Source: Symbiodinium natans
Taxonomy: Eukaryota > Sar > Dinophyceae > Suessiales > Symbiodiniaceae
Direction: 5' to 3'
NCBI GenBank assembly: GCA_905221605.1
Contig: CAJNDS010001791.1
Span: 286,501-350,500, forward strand
Length of the DNA stretch: 64,000 bases
The position numbers were made by a program, and so were the translations under genes. Of the stretch, positions 46,901 to 56,740 are shown one piece after another. The notes beneath the pieces were generated by a model that worked only from the letters and a program-made list of their open reading frames with translations, had not been told where the DNA came from and made no database searches. Positions within the stretch are counted from its first letter, which is position 1; every line of letters begins with the position of its first letter.

Positions 46901-47904
46901 AAGCCAGGGACCACCTCGAGCGCAGAATGATCTCAATCTCAAAATCCCCCTCAAAATCTATGGTTTTTTGTGGGCAAGAGCTCAAGAACGTCAGGCCTTG
47001 CGTTGGTCCGTTCCGGCGATGAGGTCTTGAGGCTTCTGCGGGCAAGCTGACAGATGCTGAAAGCAGAAGCTGAGTGTGTGTTTCGGTTCGATCGTTCAAG
47101 CATACAAGCCTGTCCTAGATCTTTTAGACTTGCGCAGCTGGCTGATTGACGAATTCAGAAATTACATCACCGGCCCGAGAATTTCATGACCACGAGGATT
47201 TTGCTGCATCACTTTCGTTCAACAATGATGACAGTGCAAATGTTGCTTGGGTTGCAGGGCCTGTGGCAGAACCGTGCCCTTTGAAGCTTGTGGGCCCCCC
47301 TGCGCCAGGCGCCTTGGTGTCACCAACGACTTCGAGAGTTGTGCGGATTGGTTGCTGAGGCAGCCGCTATAGAATGACTGCCTTTGCAGTCAAGTGATTG
47401 CGACAATCCTCAGGTGCATCATGTCTTATGGACCTCGGCTTATGCGCCGCGTGCTGATAATGCTGTCTAGCGGCAGTCTAGCGGTGAACCCCGGGAACAA
47501 GTCGCCAAAGCATCCCAAACATTTTCGTCAGATGTGGGATCCCTGATCAGTGAGGAATGTTTCAGTGGCTCATTTCATACACATGTATGTATGTATTGCA
47601 CGGCACAGTATGTGTGTGTATGCACCCTCAATTACACATATTATATATATATACATGTATGTGTATATATATATATATATATACATGTATATATATATAT
47701 TTCATTTGCATACATGTGTCTACAACATTGGTCTTCCTGAATTCGTCAGCATTGTCGCCTAAAGCCCCTGCCTAAAGATTACAACGCTGGCACAGCGCGC
47801 ACGGATATAGTGGGTGACAGCTTTCGAAGAGGCTCTCGGCGCTGCATCTTCTCGTCGCCGCCGTGGCGCTGGCTGTGAACGCGCCCGGCCGCTCCCGACC
47901 GTGA
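37584..47904 (+). CDS. ABCG-type half ABC transporter, many exons
   Basis: Identified exons: about 37584-37695 (KAGRLLGVLGPSGAG) joined by a GC intron to 37872-37927 (GKSTFLSALADVLDAPLKR, completing Walker A); 39176-39206 (ETLQFAAALS); 39341-39395 (VEALLQRVGLAGAASRLL); 39520-39558 (GEQRRLAVACALA); 41282-41352 (SRALLVDEPTTGLDAFQ, Walker B and D-loop); 41731-41768 (AQRVVELLKELA); 41928-41977 (CACVTSLHQPRAAIW, H-loop); about 42316-42430 (GGHVVFYGPAGDLSEYFSSF); about 43192-43258 (NPAEFVIDLVSIDYEN); about 43425-43485; about 45040-45105; 45241-45318 (RERLARLYGGGVYLLSK); 45441-45523 (AVTELPLDALSAVLFAAIVH); about 45736-45825; about 46490-46534 (QMLHSLSPIR); 46635-46678 (YAIEALCVAELHGL); 46807-46846 (DAPRMGG); and 47832-47904 (LSALHLLVAAVALAVNA, stop). 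The nucleotide-binding domain precedes the membrane domain, as in ABCG/White proteins that export lipids or sterols. Several exons are missing and the residues before GEQRR in the signature were not found. Confidence 0.85.
38347..38364 (+). repeat. Poly-G tract
   Basis: A G homopolymer in an ABCG gene intron. Confidence 0.8.
40649..40946 (+). repeat. Two (GA)n microsatellites
   Basis: Almost pure GA dinucleotide arrays at 40649-40747 and 40851-40946, separated by about 100 bp. They lie in the 1.7-kb ABCG intron 39559-41281, between the signature-region and Walker B exons. They create long artificial Arg/Glu- and Ser/Leu-type open frames. Confidence 0.95.
43486..43508 (+). repeat. Interstitial telomere-type repeat (TTTAGGG)3
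   Basis: Three tandem TTTAGGG units follow directly after an ABCG exon-like segment. Confidence 0.9.
45322..45353 (+). repeat. GGCATGTTGC tandem triplicate
   Basis: Three adjacent copies of GGCATGTTGC in an ABCG intron. Confidence 0.8.
47579..47702. repeat. TATA/CATG-rich microsatellite
   Basis: TATATACATGTATG-type units with long TA runs in the last part of the ABCG gene. Confidence 0.85.
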
Positions 47905-48964
47905 CAGCCGTGTCGGCAGCCTTGACGTGTAATTTGATTTTTCGGGAGCTTTTGAAGGCTCGGCATTTGATTCGGAAGCTGGAAGCTGTGAATAATCAGG
48001 TTTGGGGTCCTGCTGGTGTTGCTTTCTGCAACTGAGAACCGCGGCAACATCTGCAAACCCGAACCCAAGGGCCCCAGGGTACACAGACATTGGGCGGTGC
48101 ATCATTGGGGCAGGGGGTGGATTATGCTTGGTGCAGGGTGGGATGCCGGAATACCCCTCAACGAAAGACCGAGCTGCCACAGTGGGCTCGGGCCAGCTCT
48201 GGGGTTGTGCCCGAAGGGTTGCCGGAAAGAAGGTTGGCTTGATGGCTGGAAGGGGCTGCGCAGGCAATCTGTCGTGCTGGTAGTGCTTCAATTTCGTTTC
48301 TCCATGCAAGAATCTTCAAAACTAAGCTCCAAAAAATGAAAACGAACCGCGGGAGGGAGGGAGAAATGGAGAAGGGTTTCCCTAAGAACCTGTGACACCC
48401 AAGCCGGTGTTACTCGTTTATCGGGGCTGTCTTATGTTGTTGTAACCATGGCGAAAATGATGTAACGAACCAGGCAACAGAAGCAGCATGTAATGCAGTT
48501 ACCGGTCTGCTGGTTTCTTGCTGCAAGGTGTTTCGGCCAAGTTGTTATTTGCTCAAGTTGGTAGAGGGCCTCCTTTGCATGCCCAGGTCAATAATGTGTC
48601 CTGGTTGGTGAGAGCGCTGGGCAGCACCCTGCTGCCATCGGATCACTTCGCATAAAATGTGCTTGTGTGAGCGGCGGCATAAACCACATCAGCGTCGGCC
48701 AGCCTTGTGGGTCGGCATGTAGCCCATCTCGCCCTGTGCATCTTCTTCTCGCGCAGCTTCTTCTTTGCGTGCAGCAGTTGTTGATGCTCTTCTCTTCAGT
48801 TTTCTCCCACCATATCCTCATAGTCTTAGCCCGATGCTCCGATGTGTGAGTTTGCAACAGCCCCGTCGGAACGCAAGAGCAATGATGTCACATGCTGTGT
48901 GGGATTTGTTTACGGGGCATGCGAGACCACACGCAGCTTGCAATGGCCAGCTGAGGCCGTCATC

Positions 48965-51900
48965 ATGGAGGTGGCATCGAAGCTTCCGATTGAACGTGCG
49001 GAACGCATCGCAAAGGCCTTGCTGCCAAGTCGTATACACGGGGACAGTTCAGTTTGTGGCTCTTGAGCTGAGTTGCATCAGGAACCCCATAGCAAGAGTT
49101 GACATAACAGCGTGCAGAGAAAGGGCTTCACACAGAGGCAAGCTGAATTCTTCGAATTCAGCAGCTAAGGTTTTCGAGAAGATCGACGAGAACAGCGATG
49201 GTGGCATCTCCCCGGAGGATGCGTTTTTACGAACAAGAAGCTTTCAGTTTCCTGCTGCCTAAAAAGCTCCAAGCTGAACACCTACGGTAGCTTGCACCAG
49301 GCGCAAGGTCAGTCTTGCCAATGTGATCCCCCCATGTTGCCAGTGGAAGGAGCTGTCCCGGCTCTTCGCGCAGATGGGCCTCAAGGAGGGGCGCACTCCT
49401 GGTCCTTCTTTGTCTTCTTTTGCGTGAAGGGGGCCAAGACCGTCAAACATACCAAGGAATCACAATCTGAGCACAGCGACGGCCTCTTTCACTTACAGGG
49501 CCTTTGGAGTACGCGATACAAGAAGACCTTGGCTCCATCCTCCATCCTCCATCTCCTATACTTCGCTGAGGGGGGGGGGTCGATTCTTCTTCGTGTTGCA
49601 TCAATTTGCATCGACTGTCCCCGCCTTACCTCTCATAGCATTGGGATCGTCCCTGCAGTCCAGTTGGCTGCTCGGAGGGTGGGAAATCCGGATTTGCCGA
49701 AGTCAACCGGCTTGGGGGACAGAGCTTCTACCACACCATCGACACCCAAGTTCCCACGCTTCAGGGCCGAAGGTCCCTTTCCTTGTAGCCGACTCTCGAT
49801 GCCGCCACAACCGGGCTGGTATGAAGGGGGCACAACAAATCGCGCACAGATGTGTGGAAAATGCCTCTTTCCAGAGGACAAGGCCCTTCAGAGCCGGGCC
49901 TTCCAAGCGCCCGGAGCCTCAGAGAGAGAATTCCTCTTTCTGACATTGTTTTGTTGGGGGGGAGGGGGGGGGGGGACGAAAACCCGGGGGCTTGCGGCTT
50001 TGAAAAGCCGCAGTGGGCTCGACTCTCGGAACGAGGCTGGACATCAACGGGGACGGCGTCCTCTCCTTCAGCGAGTTCGCAGCGGGGGTGCTGCCTGGGC
50101 CTCGGAGTTCCGGCTTGCTCCTGGGGCCTTCCACCTGAATCAGGTTTAGGATCAAAATTAGTAAAGGCTGCTTTGGGCTTGGAAGCTCCAGGGTTCAGGA
50201 TCAAAAAATGAGAATGTGCTGCTTTGAGCTTGGAAGCTCCGGGCCTTTTCTTTTAGGCTTGCTCGACTTTGGCCCAGCTGCCTTGTAGATTTCTGAGATG
50301 CCTTCCAGGAGGTATGTGCGATTTCTTTTGTCAGTTTTGTGCCGTTGCGGGCGCGGAAGGGTGATCAAGGGGGGCCTCTTAAAGAAACTGTGAGAGAATC
50401 CAGGATCGCAAGGTGTCCCCTTTATTTGGGGGCATAAAGGAGGGCGCATCAAGAACATCCCTCCTCATCCTTCTTCAACCTCAGGCGAAACATGCCATCT
50501 GACTGTACCCAAAAGAATACAAAGGGCGAGAGCCGAAACTGCCACGAGGACGGTGTACACCGATCTTCTGGAGGCCACGGCATGATCCATGATGAAGAGT
50601 CAATGAGTCAAGAAGCGATGCAAACTTAGCGTTGTTTGCTGGCCACTTAATATCGCTCCCGCTCCCTTGCGGACAGACCCACACCGCGCGCGGCGGGCCG
50701 AAGCAAACACATGTCACTACGTGCAACGTGCAGATGATGGGATGATGTGTTGAAGTGAAGAGTGCAATGAGTGCAGAAGCGCGCCATGCTCCTTTTGTCA
50801 GGTGTGAGGATGTCAGCGCATTTGAGGGCGATTGTCGTGTTGGCAGGACCGCTTCCTTGAGCTGTTCCGACGGCACGATGTCAACGGTGATGGCATGTGC
50901 CTGGGCTTGCAAGTCTTGCTGATGAATGCTGTCTGCGTGCCCTGGAAAGTTCTACAGCAAGTTTCCAAATGTTGCGCAGCTGATTGACTGGCAAAAGCTC
51001 GGCAGTATGCCGATTAGTACTAGGAGCTTAGCCCTTGATCAAAAAGACACAACAACTAGAGCAGCAGGTTAAAGCTAGTTAAGGTTCGTTTGATTGGTTT
51101 ACCCCTTCCCTATGCTTTTGGTGAGCTTCCCTTGTATGTGTTTGTGTCGTCGTTTTCTTTGTCTTGCTTTGCCCTGATTCATCAGCGCCGCCCTGCCTTC
51201 TTGAGTGCCCCTCGTCCTTGTGCTTTCTCGCTTCGATGTTGCAAACTGCACAACTACTGCACATGTGTATATTTGACATGATGTTTAGGAAGACATGCCC
51301 ACAATGCCGCGCAAGCGAAGGCTGAGCCGAGCGGAGTTCGAAGCCTTCATGGAGAAGGCATCATTTTTCCTGCAGCAAGGATCTGACTGGCTTAGCGCGG
51401 AGGATGGAGCAGTTCCCCCACCGAAACATGCGAACAGCACGCCTTTGCCGAGTGTTGCGGAACACGCTTTCCAGTAAGGGGACCCGCAAACATGTTACAA
51501 GACTTGAGCTTTCCGGTGACATGGTGTTTGGCTGCATTGCTACTCTAGAGGGAGCTTCTACAATCACTGCTAGGTCTTGCCCTTGGCCAACCGCAGCGTT
51601 CAGCAAAGCCCGGCTCGGAGCTCAACCCGAAAAGTACACCACGGGACAGAAGGGATCTCAGAAGGGCTTCAAGGGCCTATTAAGGTTTTTGTTGACGCAC
51701 CTTTCTTTGGGAAACCCCCTGCAGTGGCCAGGGACGCTCGTCGTGCGTCCTCTCTTTTTTTTCTCGACGCTCGCAAGGGATGTCTAGATCTCACAAGTCC
51801 AGATGCTTCTCTGTGGGGCATGCTCAGCATCAGCCCAGTTCGCATAATATGTTTAATTGTTTGTTCCCTTGGCCGTTTTTGCCCCCTTGCAGTCCGTCTA

Positions 51901-52163
51901 AGGCGGAAACCATCACAAACATCTTTGGTCACGAGGAGGACCTCATCACATTCGAGGACGCCGTTTTCCCCCCAGAATTCTGCCTCAAGCCACACACACA
52001 CAAGCTTCCACAGAGTTGCATGAAATTAAACCTAGAAATGCTAGAGCCTCTCGCACTTTGTGGAGGAAATGCGGGCAAAGCTCCTGCCAACAAGCACAAA
52101 GAAGAGGCGGCATTAGTTTCCTCGTGGCAAGGCTACGAGGGCAGCCAGTCCACGCAAAGGTAA
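48965..52163 (+). CDS. Multi-EF-hand calcium-binding protein, at least 7 exons
   Basis: Exons 48965-49015 (MEVASKLPIERAERIAK), 49170-49220 (VFEKIDENSDGGISPED), 49350-49390 (ELSRLFAQMGLKEG), 50036-50087 (LDINGDGVLSFSEFAAG), 50847-50896 (DRFLELFRRHDVNGDGM), 51321-51357 (LSRAEFEAFMEK) and 51903 onward (AETITNIFGHEEDLITFEDA). Phases match at all six joins; donors are GC, GC, GC, GT, GT and GC. Three EF loops have good ligands: DENSDGGISPED, DINGDGVLSFSE and DVNGDGMLSRAE. The third is split by an intron after its seventh residue. The last segment (GHEEDLITFED) looks like a degenerate EF-hand. The helix before the second loop is about 8 residues short, so a microexon may be hidden in the 645-bp intron 49391-50035. 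The C-terminal end is uncertain; the frame stays open to 52163. Role: Ca2+ sensing, by family. Confidence 0.75.
49957..49976 (+). repeat. Poly-G tract
   Basis: A G-rich homopolymer in the 49391-50035 intron of the EF-hand gene. Confidence 0.8.
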
Positions 52164-52237
52164 TGTAAGAATCCCGAAGCCCGCCTTCATGACCTTTAGA
52201 TTTCACTTTTATAGCTAAACTTGCCAATATTTTAGGA

Positions 52238-54250
52238 GGTTGGCCACGATTCACTCTGATCTGGACGCCAGATGCTCAAACCCTGACTCTGGCTCTCTGT
52301 ATCACGTGACTTGAGACCGAAACAGCTCTGCAGCGAGTGCATGTTTGCTGAATGTCTCCGGACCGTCTGTGTTTCAGAGGCGAGATGCTGGAGGGGGGAA
52401 TTCCTAGATGCTTTCGTTGGTGTAGTTAAATGTCGCTTTGGGTTTCGTGAGCGCGCTGAACCATAACGTGAATTCATGCCAACCGCCTCCGGACGCTGCA
52501 TTTTTAAGCTTGCTGGTTGGGGAAGTGGAGCTATCGCACATCCTTCACCCTTGGGCTCTCAGCACGGGCTTGGCAGAGTTCCACGCGGAACCTGCGCTTT
52601 CCAAGTTACGAGATTGCCCCCGATTGCTGGGCCAAAGCCTTGAGCTCAGGGCATCGGCAGAGCGGGCCGCACTTGAGCCGATCCGAAGTGCTTGGTCTGG
52701 CGCACGAAGCGCGAGCATCTGTGAGCATCTGTGAACACTGTGCACGCCGCCTGCCGAGGTTCGCCGCCATGGGCGACCAGCATCAGGTCCATGTCTGGGA
52801 GAACACGTACATCATGGCGCCGAAGGCAAGAAGGGCACGGGTCAGGGAGGACTGGTGCAAAAGAGCGCTGAGGAGTACAGCATGTTGTGGTGGTTGGGCT
52901 TTACTTGTGCAGCTGGAAGTGAGAAGCTTCCTGACACTGATCACGGTCGCTGGAAAGACATGGCGCCACAGGATGATGAGAAGATGCTGCCGTCGAAAGT
53001 AACGGCTGTCATCAAGAACGTCATGGAAGGCTACCTGCAGGACTAAGGGTTGAATCATGTGATGGGTAGCTGGCGCAGGCAGCATTTTCGTAGCAACCTC
53101 GATGACCAGCCACACTGCACACTTTTTGATGTTGTTCTGTTGTTGTCACAGGAACCGATACGCAGGAGCCACAACCTACAGTAGCTTTATCAGTCCCCGT
53201 AGCTGGTTGCAACCTGAGCAGAGTCTGCAGTGGAGGACAAGGAGTATGCCGTGGAGGATGCCAAAGCCTGGACGTTGGACTTGAGCAACGAAATCAAGGC
53301 CTCCCGTGGCTGCAACGTTGAAAGTAGTGAATTGAAAGCGTCGTGCCTTCCCTTCTTCACGCTTCACCCCGACATACCCCGACATTCGCAGATGTGCAGG
53401 TGCTTGACACGTCAGTCGTGAGTGCATAGCCGTTGCATCAGGCCTCCGTGAAGCAAGATCTGAATATCCCTCGCTACAAGATCATCGTCCAGGACCGTTG
53501 TTGCAAGGGCACATGAACTCTTCCGGGTCACAACCCCCGGCAGTCCTGTCAAGGCCACCCAATGTGAGAGGAAGCTTCACCCCTCAACCTTCGCCCGTTG
53601 GCCTTTTTTGGCTCCTGCAGCAGCCATCTCCTTCCCAGATCTGTGTCTGGCAGGTAGTCATCGGCGAGCAAGCTTCGCAGGCATCAGTTCGTCGAGAGTT
53701 GGCTTTGCCCATTCTCGTGCAAGCACTCCCTTAGACTCACAGTCTCGCTGGCAAAGGACTTGGCTTCTGAGTGCAGACTGTCTTCCGCTAGAGCACCGAG
53801 AGAATTAGTTGGCTGCAATGCCAAGCAGCGGTAGGCAATTTGACAGCTCGGCGCATCCTTGGCCGCCCTGACACTGGTGCAGGGCATTCGGGTGGCTTCA
53901 AAGTGTTTGTGGGATGCTGGCCCCTGAGCACACGGAGAATGCGTTAGTGAGCCGACATGTGATGTAGCAGAGTTTGGCATGCCCGCCGTTTCTCTCTGCA
54001 GGCGTGCGTCAATTCCGATCTTGGAACGGGTGACGTGGATTGCCACTCCCGAGGTGAACTCGGATAACTGGGCCTCATACACCTTTGAGAACCAGTCGCT
54101 GTTCGCAGTGGGTGCGAACCTTACTTTGACCCTCGAAGCATCGCCGGGCATAGCCGCACTATCCTTTGATTACCTCCTGTGCCTTTGGACTGCAGAATCT
54201 CGAGGCATGGTCTTCGGGTGCTACTACGAGTAGATGCGGTGCGGAGGTCC
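52238..54250 (+). repeat. Tandem duplication unit A (Tctex locus)
   Basis: First copy of a direct segmental duplication of about 2.4 kb. It matches 54647-56740, with offsets of 2350-2490 bp along its length because of intron indels. It contains a whole Tctex-type gene and about 700 bp upstream, including a conserved block (52552-52960) that probably holds the promoter and 5' UTR. Confidence 0.92.
52960..54233 (+). CDS. Tctex1-domain dynein light chain, copy A, 7 exons
   Basis: Exons 52960-53040, 53236-53298, 53442-53492, 53654-53680, 53883-53915, 54054-54111 and 54205-54233 join to 342 nt (113 aa plus stop), the usual size of the family. The product contains MAPQDDEKMLPSKVTAVIKN, DKEYAVEDAKAWTLDLSNEI, LNIPRYKIIVQVVIGEQASQ, GIRVASKCLWD and SDNWASYTFENQSLFAVGMV, ending FGCYYE. 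This is the DYNLT/LC2 (Tctex1/Tctex2) fold, a dimeric light chain of cytoplasmic and axonemal dynein; the ending and the VASKCLWD form favour the LC2/Tctex2-like group. Donors are GA, GC, GA, GC, GC and GT; all acceptors are AG|G. The ATG at 52960 is the first in frame with the domain. A second nearly identical gene follows in tandem. Confidence 0.93.
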
Positions 54251-54330
54251 GAGGGGGCTGGTGGGCTTGTCTCAGCGTTGTGTTCCGCACACGTGGGGCA
54301 GTGACTTCAGTCCATCTGTGTGCTTCTTGT

Positions 54331-54334
54331 TCTC

Positions 54335-54365
<31 letters not shown>

Positions 54366-54418
54366 TGCTCTCTCTTTCTCTCTCTTGCTCTCTCTTTCTC
54401 CCTCTTTCTCTCTCTTTG

Positions 54419-54473
<55 letters not shown>

Positions 54474-54487
54474 TTCTTTCTCTTTAT
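54331..54487 (+). repeat. (CT)n microsatellite between duplicated genes
   Basis: CTCTCTTT-type repeats over about 155 bp lie between the two Tctex units and are absent from the matching position after copy B. They give rise to long spurious Ser/Leu/Phe and Arg/Glu frames. Confidence 0.95.
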
Positions 54488-54646
54488 GTATGTACATAGA
54501 GGTATCACAGCAATGTGCTGCTGCCAAGAAGGACGTGTCTCTCAGTCCAGTCTCCGCTTCCAGAAGAGCCCATGTCTGTCATCTGAAATTCCGGCGGAAG
54601 TCGCCTGCAGTTGATCTGTGAACCAAGTCTTGTTCCATGCTGCAGG

Positions 54647-56740
54647 TTGACAACGATTCACTCTGAGCTGACTGCCAGATGTTGAAAGACAGACTCTGGC
54701 TTGTATATTGCGTATGCAAGACTTTGCATTCCAAAAAGGCTCCCTGCGCGATGTGGGCCTTGTTAGAAGGTGCTTATAAATCAGACTGGCATGCTCCTCA
54801 AAGCTCATGGGTGCCAAGAGTTTGACCGCAGGGGGAACTTAAATCAGCTCAGGCACAAGGCTCGGCATTGATCCTTCACTTGGCCAAAGCGGCGTTGCCT
54901 TGGGCTCCCAGCACGGGCTTGGCAGAGTTCCACGCGGAACCTGCGCTCTCCAAGTTACGAGATTGACCCCGATTGCTGGGCCAAAGCCTTGAGCTCAGGG
55001 CATCGGCAGAGCGGGCCGGACTTGAGCCGATCCGAAGTGCTTGGTCTGGCGCAGGAAGCGTGAGCATCTGTGAGCATCTGTGAACACTGCGCACGCCGCC
55101 TGCCGAGGTTCGCCGCCATGGGCGACCAGCATCAGGTCCATGTCTGGGAGAACACGTACATCATGGCGCCGAAGGCAAGAAGGGCACGGGTCAGGGAGGA
55201 CTGGTGCAAAAGAGCGCTGAGGAGTTTAGCATGTTGTGGTGGTTGGGCTTTTACTTGTGCAGCTGGAAGTGAGAAGCTTCCTGACACTGATCACGGTCGC
55301 TGGAAAGACATGGCGCCACAGGATGATGAGAAGATGCTGCCGTCGAAAGTAACGGCTGTCATCAAGAACGTCATGGAAGGCTACTTGCAGGACTAAGGGT
55401 TGAATCATGTGATGGGTAGCTGGCGCAGGCAGCATTCTCGTAACAACCTCGATGACCAGCCGCGCTGCACACTTTTTGATGTTGTTCTGTTGTTGTCACA
55501 GGAACCGATACGCAGGAGCCACAACCTACAGTAGCTTTATAAGTCCCCGTAGCTGGTTGCAACCTGAGCAGAGTCTGCAGTGGAGGACAAGGAGTATGCC
55601 GTGGAGGATGCCAAAGCCTGGACGTTGGACTTGAGCAACGAAATCAAGGCCTCCCGTGGCTGCAACGTTGAAAGTAGTGAATTGAAAGCGTCGTGCCTTC
55701 CCTTTTTCACGCTTCACCCCGACATACCCCGACATTCGCAGATGTGCAGGTGCTTGACACGTCAGTCGTGAGTGCCTAGCCGTTGCATCAGGCCTGCGTG
55801 AAGCAAGATCTGAATATCCCTCGCTACAAGATCATCGTCCAGGACCGTTGTTGCAAGGGCACATGAACTCTTCCGGGTCACAACCCCCGGCAGTCCTGTC
55901 AAGGCCACCCAATGTGAGAGGAAGCTTCACCCCTCAACCTTCGCCCGTTGGCCTTTTTTGGCTCCTGCAGCAGCCATCTCCTTCCCAGATCTGTGTCTGG
56001 CAGGTAGTCATCGGCGAGCAAGCTTCGCAGGCATCAGTTAGTCGAGAGTTGGCTTTGCCCATTCTCGTGCAAGCACTCCCTTAGACTCACAGTCTCGCTG
56101 GCAAAGGACTTGGCTTCTGAGTGGAATTGTAGAGACGGCATGATATGGCCAGCTACACGAATACAGGATCCGCCTCTAGAGCACAGGGAGAATCAGTTGG
56201 CTGCAATGCCAAGTAGCCATAGCCAAGCTCTGAAATTCACAGCTCCGCGCATTTTTGGGGCGAATGAGCACCTGGGCAGCCCTGACACTTGTGCAGGGTA
56301 TTCGGGTGGCCTCGAAGTGTTTGTGGGATGCCGGCCCCTCAGCACACGGAGAATGCGTTCGTGAGCCGACATGTGATTCAGCAGTGCAGGCGCGATCTTG
56401 GGACGGGGCGAGGTGGTTTGCCACATTTTGCCGCATTTTGCCAGACCGACCCCCAAGCCGAGGTGAACTCGGATAACTGGGCCTCATACACCTTTGAGAA
56501 CCAGTCGCTGTTCGCTGTTGGTGCGAACCTTACACGGCTGATGACCTCGTTGGTTGTCATATTGGGAACATGTGAGGATAGGAAATGGACCTCAGCAGCT
56601 CCGATCCGAACCAACTCGTGAGCTCTATGCAGTCAAACCGGAGTTGTGGTCTCCATGTCTCTATAACCAAAGCACGCCAAGAGATTGTCAGGCATGGTCT
56701 TCGGCTGCTACTATGAGTAGATGCCTTGATGCGGAGGTCA
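54647..56740 (+). repeat. Tandem duplication unit B (Tctex locus)
   Basis: Second copy of the duplicated segment (see unit A at 52238-54250). The introns around 56110-56290 and 56520-56690 have diverged by substitution and indel much more than the exons have. Confidence 0.92.
55310..56720 (+). CDS. Tctex1-domain dynein light chain, copy B, 7 exons
   Basis: Exons 55310-55390, 55586-55648, 55792-55842, 56004-56030, 56297-56329, 56463-56520 and 56692-56720, total 342 nt. All splice junctions and donor types (GA, GC, GA, GC, GC, GT) are the same as in copy A. Compared with copy A I count eight synonymous changes and one replacement (Ser50 to Cys50, TCC to TGC at the start of exon 3). Both copies therefore appear intact and under purifying selection. 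The gene lies about 1.1 kb downstream of copy A's stop. Dimerisation with copy A's product is likely from family knowledge but is not shown here. Confidence 0.93.

Noticed and set aside
52855-53046. Extending the Tctex copy A start upstream in the same frame
   Set aside because: The frame is open to 52855, but copy B has an inserted T at the matching place (about 55250), which breaks it. The conserved coding part therefore begins at or near the ATG at 52960.
54159-54621. Ser/Leu/Phe-rich and Arg/Glu-rich frames of 120-150 codons
   Set aside because: They are translations of the (CT)n microsatellite between the Tctex copies.
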